Source: Heliocidaris erythrogramma
Lineage: Eukaryota; Echinodermata; Echinoidea; Camarodonta; Echinometridae
Direction of reading: 5' to 3'
NCBI GenBank assembly: GCA_025617745.1
Contig: CM046854.1
Coordinates: 57,996,258-58,060,257, forward strand
DNA: 64,000 nt
How positions within the stretch are numbered: position 1 is the first letter of the stretch; the number at the start of each line of letters is the position of its first letter. Positions 12,761-23,030 of the stretch are shown here, piece after piece. Below the pieces are notes generated by a model. The model did not search any database, had not been told where the DNA came from, and was given only the letters and a program-made list of their open reading frames with translations. The position numbers were made by a program, and so were the translations under genes.

Positions 12761-13066
12761 CAGAGAGTCTGGAATTGTGTCTCTATTAGATTGTCTGTGA
12801 CATTTGGGAATGAGCACAGCAGCTCTTCCTGAAAAGCCTCTTTAGCAGATCTCCCAATAATGGCCACAGTGTCAACCTCAGATTCAACATATCCGGGTGA
12901 AGATGAGACCTCCGGGCCTGAGACAGGAGGTCGGGCCAAAGGGGGAGTGCCCTGGGGGGTCCCCCAAGAAGTGACAACAGTTCCATGAATCACGGAGCAC
13001 GAGGCCACCAGGGAGCAATTAGAAGAATTTCTGCCTGGTCTTGAGAAATCTTTGTTAGAACCTTTG

Positions 13067-13275
13067 CAGAGCTGCCAACATTGAAATTCAACAATCAGGG
13101 AGATTTAGGGAAATTTTCTTAGAAATCACAGAGATGTCTATTAAATGCATACAACCTAATGGCAATAATTTTTCCATAATCAGGAAGATTGTTCGATAGG
13201 AGACATTTAAACTGGTTAATAAGTGTCCGATTTCAGGGAGTCTCCTGCGAAAATCAGGGAGACTTGGCAGCCCTG
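13067..13275. mobile_element. 209-bp MITE inserted in DIRS copy D
   Basis: Terminal inverted repeats CAGAGCTGCCAA and (reverse complement of the right end) CAGGGCTGCCAA are flanked by a CCTTTG direct repeat (13061-13066 and 13276-13281). CAG...CTG ends resemble hAT-type MITEs, but those normally duplicate 8 bp and only 6 are seen. It interrupts the RNase H-downstream domain of copy D. Confidence 0.75.
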
Positions 13276-13980
13276 CCTTTGGGATGAGATGTGGGGGAAA
13301 TGCGTACCCCACGAAATCCACCCATGGGAAGGAGAAAGCGTCTGTCATCCATGCTGCCAGATTTGATTCACTGGAGCAGTAGGTTGGCAGCTGGTGATTG
13401 AGGTTGGAGGCAAAAAGGTCGACATTGGGGGACCCCAGTGAGCCTGATATCATCCTCATGATTCGAGGGTGGAGAAACCACTCTGAAAGAAGGGATCTGC
13501 GAGAAAGAAGAATGGCAACGACATTCCTGACTCTTGGAATGCGGGGCGCCAAAATATGGATGTTACGAGCACCAATTCCAAATTTGACAAGCCAGATGAC
13601 AAAAAGAAGGGAAGTGAGTTCCCCCTTGTCTGTTGATGTAGGATACTACTGTCTGATTGTCTGATTTGATCAAAACAGACTTGAGAATTAAAAGCTTAGT
13701 AAAACCCTGGAGGGCTAGAAAATCTGCTCTGGTCTATAAAGTTGATATGCCGATATCACATCTCCAACGGCCAAACATCTGATAGGAGATGGTCTTCACA
13801 ATGAGCACCCCAACCCTTCAAGTAAGCATCCGTAATAAATGTGATCAGTGGAGGCTAAGACGTGAAGGGCTTCCCCCCGGAACAAGGGGGAATCTGCTTT
13901 CCAAAGAATGAGAGATGGTCTGAGGCTCTCACACCAGGGAACCTCTGTGGAAAGAAGATCGAGGGAGGGCTGAAAGTGCG
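13276..13980 (-). pseudogene. DIRS RNase H-downstream domain remnant (copy D)
   Basis: The frame 13088-13552 contains NVDLFASNLNHQLPTYCSS and DAFSFPWVDFVGYAFPP, clearly parallel to EVDLFASVLNHQLPKYCS and DAFSLSWENLQGFAFPP in copy H. This is the conserved stretch after RNase H in DIRS-group polyproteins (often annotated methyltransferase-like). The C-terminal residues of the frame are read from the MITE at 13067-13275. Upstream, 13796-14071 shows degraded RNase H. Confidence 0.65.
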
Positions 13981-14099
13981 CTAGAAAGTGAAGCTGAAGA
14001 GGCCGCATGTGAGATGACATTTGGGAACTCTGTCCACCATGCTTGCAAGAAGGCCGAGAAGGATGGACCAAACTCTTGCGCTCGAGGTAGGACGAAGGG

Positions 14100-14700
14100 T
14101 CACGATGGCCAGAACTTCTTGCAGTTTGGCGACCCGATCTGTAAGTAGGAAAATCTAGGCATCTTGGAATATCTAGAATAGCGCCTTAAAATTGAGGACA
14201 CTGGGAGGGAAATAGATTTGATTTTTCCCAGTTGATGAGAAAGCCAAGAGACTGAACAACCCGGATAGTGAAATTCACATGGGCGATAAAAAGATTTCTT
14301 GAACGAGCTACCACAAACCAATTGTTCAGATAAACAAAAATGAAAGAAAATTGGAGATAGGCATAGAGCAGGGGAGTCCCGAACCCTCTCTACTGCCCTC
14401 TTGTCTATGAGTGACTTGACCTCCTTGGTCAAGACCTGCCTGCGTAAAGGATCCCGTGCGAAGGAGGTCCGAGATCTGAATCTGTTGGGATGGACCGTTT
14501 TCAGAAATTCGATCTGAAACCCCTGATATACGATTCCCAATACACAGGAATTTGCAGTAATCCCCCTCCAGGCATGGTAAAAATGGGATAACCTGCCACC
14601 CACTGGACCCCGAGCGAGAAAGTAATTGTTTCCTGGCTCTCCTACGGAGTAGGAAGCGCAAAATTCTTGAGGTTGAGATTGTGCAAACGAATCTCAAAAG
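14100..14700 (-). pseudogene. DIRS reverse transcriptase remnant (copy D)
   Basis: The minus frame 14100-14603 begins MGGRLSHFYHAWRGITANSC and reaches LIDKRAVERVRDSPALCLSP, matching the RT N-terminal region GGRLRSFLPAWEAISGDAF and LLKKRAIERVRDWLSFSLSP of copy G. The palm with YLDD is not intact. Confidence 0.65.
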
Positions 14701-15029
14701 GACTGATCTATTTCCACCTCTGAGAGAGGAAGAAGAAGAATGAGAACCTCCCTGCGAACTGTGATTAGCTGAAGACTGAGTAGAAGGAGGGGGTTGAGAA
14801 GGAGTAGCCGAAGCCGAGGTTGCCGGGTGTTGCTAGAAAGCAGCTGGAGGCAGCTTAGAAGCTGTGTCCGAGGCCCATTTATGAGACTATTTCCTTATCA
14901 AGGGTAGACAACAACTTTCCTGTGAACAGACAAGGGCCCTCTATCCGCAGAGTCTAGTGGATTGCTAACTGACAACGCTGACAGGAAGCATAGATCGCTG
15001 CTCTAGAAGATTGCTCCCAAAGAAGTTCC

Positions 15030-15660
15030 ATCAACGACAGAAGGCACTTGTTGAGAGCAAACAAATCTTTTGAAGAAATTTACAAGGATTTTGATCGAGC
15101 AGAAAATCCAACAAGGCGGCTGCATAAACCGAGGGGCTTTCCCTGAGAATCACAACTTTCCCAAAGCGACAAGTTCTGGGGAATGTAACAAGTAACAAGG
15201 AAATTCTCATAGTCGTCCTTCTGAACCTTGAAAGACGCCCCCAATCTACGCAGGACAGGCCGTTGAGAAAACTCTTGAGAGAGCGAGTTAAACTCCCTCT
15301 TAAAATTCTCTGTGAGGACGATACCCAGCGAAGAATCCCTATGCCTCTGAAAAAGCAAAGACTTGGAAGGGGGAAGACTCTCAGCATCACCAAGAAGTTT
15401 GTTGGAGGGAAACGGGAGAGGCAGCACTACGAGCCGTTCCGAAATCGCATGATGGCTGGCAGACTGAAAGGGATACCATCGTCACAAGGCCCCGCCAGTG
15501 GCAGCGAGACGAGGTAGTAGTAGACGTGCAACGTTTTGGCACCGGGTTAGGGTTCAAATCAGAGATCTTAGATAAGTCCAACCCTCTCCGTTGAGGAGGG
15601 GTAGAGATCTGAGGAGATTTCCCCCGGGAGAGTTTCTTCCATTCCAACTCAGTCCAATCC
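15030..15660 (-). pseudogene. Probable gag-like region (copy D)
   Basis: Two overlapping minus frames (15031-15393, 15080-15427) lie where gag/RT-leader sequence is expected. Assigned by position only; no recognisable motif. Confidence 0.35.
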
Positions 15661-16253
15661 TTACAAATAGAGCATGGTTTGGATGAAGAGCAGGTTCAAT
15701 GACGATTACAAGTCACATGTACATCCCAATTGGAGAGAAGTCTTTTGCACAACACACAAATGCGGGTAGACACCATCTAAAAAAATCCTACACAGGAAGA
15801 TAAGATGGAAAATATTAAAAGCAGTCACTAATAGATGGTTAATAATAATAATAATATCAGAAACAGTCCAAAAATGGAAAGCAAAAACCTGCAAAGCAAA
15901 AACCAAGAAACAAAATGTGACCAAAAATACAACCATAAAATTCTCTTATAGGAAGGCCATACAAGAGAAAGTAGTGGAATGTACAAAAAAAAGGTACATT
16001 AAAAACAACCAGATATCTCAAACGGATCGACAAATACAAGTACATAAAGAGGAAAATCAATCAAAAGAAGTAAAGATGGACACAAAAAGGTAACAATCTA
16101 CTTTAAATCAGCTCAAACCCAGAAAAAGTCAGAGAATTTCTGTCTGAATATCAAACACCAAGCGAAGCAAAGCAGGCACCTAAGAAAGAAGGGAGTTCAT
16201 CCTAGAGTGAACATAGAGGGCGACTGGGGCCCAGAATGGCCGGGATCGACAAC

Positions 16254-16908
16254 TTAAAAGGGAAATTAACCTCAGCGTATGAATTAGCTTATTTTGAATG
16301 GTGTAGTATATGCCTCTTATTTGATACATGCAATTTCATGTAAAAACACAGGATATAGATATAAATCACTATTTTCCAGCCAAGTTATCGTCTGCTAGCA
16401 ATAATAAGGGGGCTGCCATTACTTTATGTGTACACGAACATATTTTTCATCCCAAGTAAAATTTCCTTCATCGTTAACTTGTAATTGATTTTTAGAGGAC
16501 AAATATATATTAGATAAAGTCACATATTCTGAAATGTAAGTTTAGTTTTATATATTTTTTAAAAGGTCTTAATTTGTTCATAAAAAATATACTTCATAAA
16601 AAATATACGTCAAGGACGGAGAATTGACGTCAAGGACGGAGACAATCGTAACAATACCAAAACAAAGCGAGGAATCTGCTTTACAGGATGGCTATTAGAA
16701 CTCATGGGTCGTCAATTATCTAGGCCCATGGCCAATAACAATCGTAATACAATCAGAACAAAGCGACGTATCTGTTGTAAAGGTAGGCTATTATCAATGC
16801 ATATGGTACCTATTGATCCGTGTCATGCACAAAATGGCAGCCTCCATGGAAAGACGTAGCAGACAATAGGTGCATCTAGAATATCACGTGGGGTTAATTG
16901 TCCTTTAA
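16254..16908. mobile_element. 655-bp foldback MITE with TTAA ends
   Basis: Left end TTAAAAGGGAAATTAACCTC, right end GGTTAATTGTCCTTTAA; with TTAA taken as target duplication the inverted ends are AAGGGAAATTAACC and AGGACAATTAACC. Internal arms are complementary too (GGGGGCTGCCATTAC near 16409, AATGGCAGCCTCCATG near 16832). Two direct repeats with ACAAAGCGA start near 16645 and 16738. No ORF. TTAA suggests mobilisation by a piggyBac-like transposase. Confidence 0.7.
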
Positions 16909-17610
16909 GGCGAATTGGCAATGCCACAAGCAGAATTGCATCTTACAAAGAGATAATTATGTATTTTGCTAGTAGATTATGCAATCATGGAGTGTGCATT
17001 ACGCCTTACTATTGGGCCAAGTCAACAGTGAAATGTTCCAAAATGCATGTTATTGTCAACAGTGTATTTTCTCCTTTTAATACCATTGACACTTGAATTG
17101 CAGAGCTTTTTGCGATGTTTAATTTGCAAACTGGGGCTTTTTTCCAATCTCTGGGGAAAGGCTTTTAAAAGATAAGGTGTAGACTAACATTAATGGGCAC
17201 TTGTGTCGGTAGAGTAAGCTGATCTACGAAAGAAGGAAAAGTGAAAGCAAAATTGGTTGCATAAATTTTTTATATAACATACATTTTGACCTCTGGCATT
17301 TTTAGCTCTGGGCAAGATTTTCACATCTGACATTTTCACCGCTGGCATTTCTACACCAAACAGTTACATGTCTATGTCTGAATTAATACAGTAGTTGGTC
17401 TTATTCAAACAAAGGTCAACTTGTTACTTCTAAACCAGGGTGATATTGATGGCAATCCTGTCTTCACAGTTTATCAAAGTATACCAGGGAAAAGTATGAA
17501 AAAGGAATACATTCTACTATAATAAAGAAAAATTGACAAGAACACAGAGGAGGTGTAAAAAAAAGTATATTATGTATGAAAAGAAATACAGAACATAACA
17601 TCTTAGACTG
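16909..17610. other. Unique-looking AT-rich DNA, no gene seen
   Basis: No ORF, repeat or splice-supported exon recognised. Confidence 0.5.
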
Positions 17611-18767
17611 GGGAGCCTGTCCCGAAATAGTCACCCCATTTTACCCATAACATTTGAACCCTCAAAGTTACTACATGTAAGACGATCTAAGTCATTGACA
17701 AAAATGTCAACCTGACTGTAGCCGTCGGGTTAAGCCCCCAGAAGAGACCCCAAAGTCGGGTCACCCCATTTCCCCTATGCACCAAACTTTGTCAGTAGGA
17801 AGCAGTGTGACTAGACATTACAAAACACATAAAGCTGACATAAATTTCCGTCGAGATTGGGTGTCAGACGGCCCCTAAAAATTGGGGTAAATTTTGCCCC
17901 TTGAAGCCCAGGGACCAAAATATTGTCAGAAGGAAGAGCTATGGATGAACATTCCAAAAATATTGTCAGGATGAACACACCCATTGACCATCTGACAAGG
18001 CAAAGTAGAGAATTAACACTTGACTAGTACATGTCAACCTGGCAGGCACATACCACAGATACATGACAAGCTCCTCTACTATGTCTTGTCAAAAAGGTGC
18101 AGATTGACAATGGGTGTGTTTAAATAATCCTGACAATATTTTTGGGCTGCTTTTGAGAAAGCAATACATTTTCCACAATTTAATAACCTATTAATCAAAA
18201 TACCAATTAACACCAAAATTGCACCTCAAGAAGATTATTATACTCAAAATTATGTTATGTAAGTTTGAATTGAATTGAATGAAACAATTTTAATCATAGT
18301 CAAAAGGTAAGAAAATGTTTTTTTTTACATACAGAGCATTTTGAGGGGCAAAGCTTTGTCAATGGGTGATTTTGTTTCAGGGGGTCTGACACCCCCTTCC
18401 CGATGGACAATTTTGTCAGTTTTTATATATTTGGAATATACACCCAATGATCTTTCTTCTGACAAGATTTGGTCCCTGGACTTCCAGGGAATAAAATTTT
18501 ATCCCAATTTTTAGAGGCCTTCTAACACCCCTTCCCGACGGATATTTTTGTTAGTTTTCTTTTGTTTTGTAATGTCCCGTCATACTACGTCCTACTGACA
18601 GAGTTTAGTGCATGGGGGAGATGGGGTCTCTTTTGGGGGATCTGGATAATAAACCTGATGGCTTCGGTCAGGCTGACAACCATTTTGTCATTGACTTAAA
18701 TGGTCTAAATAACTTTAAGGGGTCAAATCTTATGGGTAAATTGGGGTGACGATTTCAGGACAGGCTC
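17611..18767. mobile_element. Long-TIR foldback element, arms about 340 bp
   Basis: The left arm 17611-17946 and right arm about 18430-18767 are imperfect inverted repeats. Ends: GGGAGCCTGTCCCGAAATAG versus reverse complement of the right end AGGAGCCTGTCCTGAAATCG. Both arms hold matching landmarks such as CAGTAGGA, ATTACAAAAC and CAGGGACCAAA in the same order. No transposase ORF. Confidence 0.8.
17956..18143. mobile_element. 188-bp MITE nested in the foldback element
   Basis: The inverted ends AAAAATATTGTCAGGAT / ATCCTGACAATATTTTT (with one extra base in the right arm) and the inner ACACACCCATTG / CAATGGGTGTGT pair within 188 bp. It interrupts the left arm of the surrounding element, so it inserted later. 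Confidence 0.75.
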
Positions 18768-19255
18768 CTGGCCTATCTGCATTGGAACAAAATGGAGAGC
18801 CCTGATTGCAAAAAGTAGTAAAGTGTTTCTGATTATAGAGATATATTTTTAACCAGTAGAGAATGATTCCTTTTTATACCATAAAATTATTATTTTTCTA
18901 ACATGATTTTATGATCAAAAGTATAAGAGGTTTTGTTTGGGTGTATAAATACCCCGCCCAGAATATGGTCAGTACATGTATTTGATAGAGAAGTTAATCT
19001 TTCCATAAAAATCACTCCACTCCTGCAAACTATAATTACTACATCTTTGATGCAAGCATGAGGACAATCTTTTTTTTTAAAGGGGGAGGATTTTTAAGTT
19101 GTAATTACATAATTGCTATAAATGATACTCACTGGTATTTCTTCAGTTCTTGGAGGCTCATCATCAAGGTCAAGATGAAGGGGAAAAACAACAATGTAGA
19201 GAGATCGCCAAGAAAGAAAGAGCTAAAACAAAATAAAATAAAACTAGATGAATCT
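18768..19255. other. AT-rich spacer, nothing recognised
   Basis: No gene or repeat assigned. Confidence 0.45.
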
Positions 19256-20606
19256 TCTGCGTGCGGTCGGAATTTATGCCTCCGCCATCACCAGATTGGA
19301 AATGTATGGCATAAATGTACACTCTAAAAAGGATTGGTCCAACAAAATTACAAATCTTTTCACTTAAAAAGCACAGGAGACAGAAAATTTAATTCATTTC
19401 ATTTTCATCCCGTACAAATAAAAAACGTACCGTTGATGAATACAATCATCAAATACACCAAGGAATTAGATATTTTATAGCAAATAGACCACTGTCCCCT
19501 TGACATTTCTAAAACAGGTAGGCCTAGACTCCATACATCACAAACCATTTTTATGTATATAATTACCTCTATGACCTTTGACCTTGAGACCCTAAAATCT
19601 AATCCGTTCATCGTCCCTCACATATGCATACATGGGCCAAGTTAGAGGTTGATCCATCAAACAGTTCTGAAGTTACTGCGAGAACGAATCATTTTTAGGT
19701 ACATAATGACGCCTCTGACCCTTGACCTTGACCTTGAGACCCTAAAATAAATCAGTTCATCGTCCCTCCCATATGCAAACATGGGCCAGGTTTGAAGCTG
19801 ATCTGTCAAACAGTTCTTCAGTTATCGCGAGAACTAACCATTTTATGTACATACATGTACATGTAATTACCTCTGTGACCTTTGATCTTTGACCTTGAGA
19901 CCCCAAAATCTAATCAGTTCATTGTCCTCCCATATGAATACATGGGCCAAGTTACAAGCTGATCCGTCAAATGGTTCCTAAGCTATCACAAGAACGAACC
20001 ATTTTAACGTATATAATTACCTCTGTGACCTTTGACCTTTGACCTTGAGACCCCAAAATCTAATCAGTTCATTGTCCCTCACATATGCATACATGGGCCA
20101 AGTTACAAACTGATAAAAAAAAACAGTTTTGAAGTTATCGCAAGAACGAAAAGGGGACGGACGACCCGAAAACATAATGCCTCCGAGAACTAACCATTTT
20201 TCTGTACATACTGTACATGTACATGTACATGTAATTACCTCTATGACCTTTGACCTTTGACCTTGAGACCCCAAAATCTAATCAGTTCATCGTCCCTCCC
20301 ATATGAATACATGGGCCAAGTTAGAAGCTGATCTGTCAAACAGTTCTTCAGTTATCGCGAGAACTATCCATTTTATGTACATACATGTACATGTAATTAC
20401 CTCTGTGACCTTTGATCTTTGACCTTGAGACCCCAAAATCTAATCAGTTCATTGTCCCTCACATATGCATACATGGGCCAAGTTACAAACTGATAAAATA
20501 AACAGTTTTGAAGTTATTGCGAGAACGAAAAGGGGACGGACAGATGGAGGGACGACCCGAAAACATAATGCCTCCGGCACCACCTACGGTGGGTGGAGGC
20601 ATAAAA
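19256..20606. mobile_element. TIR element with internal TGACCTTTGACC subrepeats (copy 1)
   Basis: The ends TTTATGCCTCCGCC (19273) and its complement GGTGGAGGCATAAA (20593-20606) are inverted. The interior is a tandem array of diverged units of about 150-200 bp containing TGACCTTTGACCTTGAGACC, CATACATGGGCCAAGTTA and ATCGCGAGAACGAA. The right end is a hairpin around CACCACCTACGGTGGG. A partial second end inside (about 20150-20190) suggests two fused copies. No coding potential. Confidence 0.75.
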
Positions 20607-20944
20607 ATTAGCATATAACATGGACTGATTGATATTGTAACAGGTGCATACATGTAATATGGGTATCTTATATCAATATTTATTGCATAGATTTGTAAAA
20701 TCAGCACTGATTTTCTTATTTCCTAGATAAATCTATATACCTACCTGTTATGCTAGTCTCTTGACTACGCTACCCGATCGAGAATATTAACACAAAAACA
20801 GTCACAATATTGTGCGCACCCCCGTAACCCATTATCCCCTTCATCACTCATCAGCAAGAATACGCAACGGCCATCTTCCTCTATTGCGAGCAACCCCAAG
20901 AGTAAAACATGTTGCTTGCAAGGCGAGGGTAGGAGGAAGGGTCA

Positions 20945-21040
20945 TAGGTAGGTATATAGATTTATCTAGTAAATAAGAAAATCAGTGCTGATTTTACAAA
21001 TTTACTGCAATAAATCATATATACCTACCTATTATGCTAG
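20945..21040. repeat. DIRS internal complementary region (copy E)
   Basis: The first half is the complement of the copy's own left end (TAGGTAGGTATATAGATTTA ... AGTGCTGATTTTACA). The second half (TTTACTGCAATAAATCATAT onward) is the complement of the right terminus found in other copies. In DIRS-1 this structure joins the ends of a circular intermediate. Confidence 0.85.
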
Positions 21041-21059
21041 ACTAACACCCATTTAAAAC

Positions 21060-21470
21060 CGGGTGGCATGTTTTAAATAAGGAAACAGGATTACAGGGAA
21101 GACACTGCCACCTTCAAGGTGGCTGACACAAATAATTCCTCTCCTGGAGGGACATCCTTAAGGTAGCATGAAATGAAGGAATTGGGCAAACGCCAATAGG
21201 CAGCCCTCAAAGTATCATCAAGCGTCACACCTTGAAAAAGGGCCCAGGAAGTGCTAACACTACGAGTGTCAAGAGCATGGAGCTTACTATCTGATAAGAG
21301 AGCCTCTGGGCCGGCGGCCCGAATAGCTTCGACAATCCATCTAGAAATGGAATCAAGAGAAGCTGGAGAAAAGGGCTCTCGAGTGATCAGAAAAAGCTGA
21401 TCATCTTTGCGACAGGCCTTAGCCTTGTCAATATACCATTTACCAATACACCAGAGGCAATGGCTACCAA
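21060..21470 (-). pseudogene. DIRS tyrosine recombinase, C-terminal remnant (copy E)
   Basis: Minus-strand sequence encodes HALDTRSVSTSWALFQGV near 21240-21290, the recombinase C-terminal box, and a downstream tyrosine region near 21150-21170. The N-terminal half with the first catalytic Arg is deleted: near 21440 the sequence jumps to the end of the SGQRR block and then to the RNase H-downstream region. Confidence 0.7.
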
Positions 21471-21481
21471 AAAGAGCGTCT

Positions 21482-22626
21482 TCACCGTAAGATGGTGAAG
21501 CGAAGCAGGCCTCCCGGTCGTGAACTCGGGAGCAGTACCTCGGAAGCTGGTGGTTGAGAGCTGACGCAAATAGGTCTAACTCCAGCGGGCCCCAGCGATT
21601 GTAAATGAGGGAAAAGACCTCTCGATGGAGCTTCTATTCTGATAGAAGACACCTGCCTCGGGATAGAAAGTCTGCAATGAGGTTTTCCTGACTGGGGATG
21701 AAGGAGGCAATAGGCATGATCGCCATGTGACGACACCACCTCCACAATTATGCGGCTAGGGCATCCAGGGTGGCAGAACGAGTGCCTCCCTGCCGATTGA
21801 TATAAGCCGCAACCGTGACATTGTCCGTGAGAATCAGAACTGAATGACGGAAAAGCCGTTGTGAAGCAGGGTTAAGAAAACCGACATAAATTCTAGGACA
21901 TTGATATGGGGTAGAGTCCCAAGATGAGACCACTCCCCCGAAACCGTGCTGCCGTTGCAATGTCCGCCCCACCCTAGCCGAGAGGCATCTGTCCAGACTG
22001 AAATCGACGGAAGGAGGGTACGGAAGGACTTGCCCCGTGCGAGATACGCGAAGTTTGTCTCTTGGTCTGGAATCCACACCAAGAGAGAATCCCTGCATGG
22101 TTTAGAAAAACTTAAGATGTCTCTGAAAGGGCCTCATAAGAAGCCGGCAATCCTCAAGAACATCGACCAGACTGGCTAGATAGCCCAAGAAGTGAAGCCA
22201 CTGCCTGGCCCTGACCCTTCTGGCCAAAAATAGCCGGCGAGCCGCTAATACAATAGTAAGTATCCTGTCTCGACTGGCCCGTGCTAACTGATTCTGAATA
22301 TCTATTACTGCCCCCAGAAAAACTGGTCGGCCTGTAGGAATCAATTCTGACTTTTCCCAATTTATTAGGAAACCCAAGTCTTGTGTCACATTGACCAGCG
22401 TGCGTGCTCTGTCTGAAAGAACAGCTTCCGACTCTGCTAAGAGGAGCCAATCGTCCAGATAGCAAAACAGACGAAGGCCGCGGCTTCTCAGCGAGGCTGC
22501 CAGGGCAGCCACTACCCGCGTGAAGACCCAAGGGGCTCGAAGCAGCCCGAAGGGAAGAGCAACGAAAACGGAAAGTCTCTGAAAGGAAGGAGAATCCCAG
22601 AAGGTCCCTTGAAGCGGGATGAATAG
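21482..22626 (-). pseudogene. DIRS RNase H and RT C-terminus (copy E)
   Basis: Shifted frames at 21748-22098, 21834-22082 and 22102-22710 contain VLILTDNVTVAAYINRQGG and VLEFMSVFLTLLH of RNase H, then LGYLASLVDVLEDCRLLMRP and YLDDWLLLAES of RT. The RT frame is cut at 22626 by the 5' LTR of Gypsy-1. The last residues of the frame ending at 22710 are read from the LTR. Confidence 0.8.
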
Positions 22627-22772
22627 TGTGGTGTATTTGCATAGTGATATGCCTCTTGTAAGTGGTACATGTACGCATGCGGGGTGGCACGTATAGCGCG
22701 CAATAAACACACGTGAACTGGTAGAACTTGTGTCTTGGTTTACTTTGTCAGTGCCTCTCCAAATATCCTACA
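22627..22772 (+). repeat. Gypsy-1 5' LTR
   Basis: Starts TGTGGTGTATTTGC, ends ATATCCTACA. Contains AATAAA (near 22701), a probable polyadenylation signal, and a palindromic word ACATGTAC. Confidence 0.92.
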
Positions 22773-22775
22773 AAT

Positions 22776-22791
22776 TGGCGACGAGGACTGT
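22776..22791 (+). promoter_or_regulatory. Probable primer-binding site of Gypsy-1
   Basis: TGGCGACGAGGAC follows three bases after the LTR. Starting with TGG it could pair with the CCA end of a host tRNA; which tRNA was not determined. Confidence 0.55.
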
Positions 22792-23030
22792 GAAGCTGAA
22801 CTCAACCGGTAACCTTTTGTTTGAAAGGAGTGCATAAACAGTTTGGAGGGGGAACGATCCTCGTGGGAGATCGGATTGTGACATTTTTCAGCCTAAAGTT
22901 ACCGTCGATGGTAGATGGAACTGCGTCAGTGCGTGAGTAACTTTCGCGACACGTACCGTACATGTAGTACGTCCCACTGACTTTCTACGTAGACTCGTGT
23001 GTGTGTGTGTGTAGTTTGTACACAAACAAG

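Larger units (their letters stand above)
12000..16250 (-). mobile_element. Divergent, decayed DIRS-like element, copy D
   Basis: The order on the minus strand matches other copies (gag-like about 15030-15660, RT about 14100-14700, RNase H and following domain about 13276-13980, recombinase about 12180-12760), but nucleotide similarity to copies A/B/H is low. Neither terminal repeat nor an internal complementary region could be identified, so the boundaries are approximate. It is an older and separate DIRS lineage. Confidence 0.65.

Noticed and set aside
20017-20274. ORFs in the TGACCTTTGACC repeat array
   Set aside because: Composition of tandem non-coding repeats; repeats of GQRSKVIEVI are translation of the subrepeat.
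23001-23030. Start of Gypsy-1 gag at 23001
   Set aside because: The codon there is GTG in a GT repeat; the first ATG, in good context, is at 23031.
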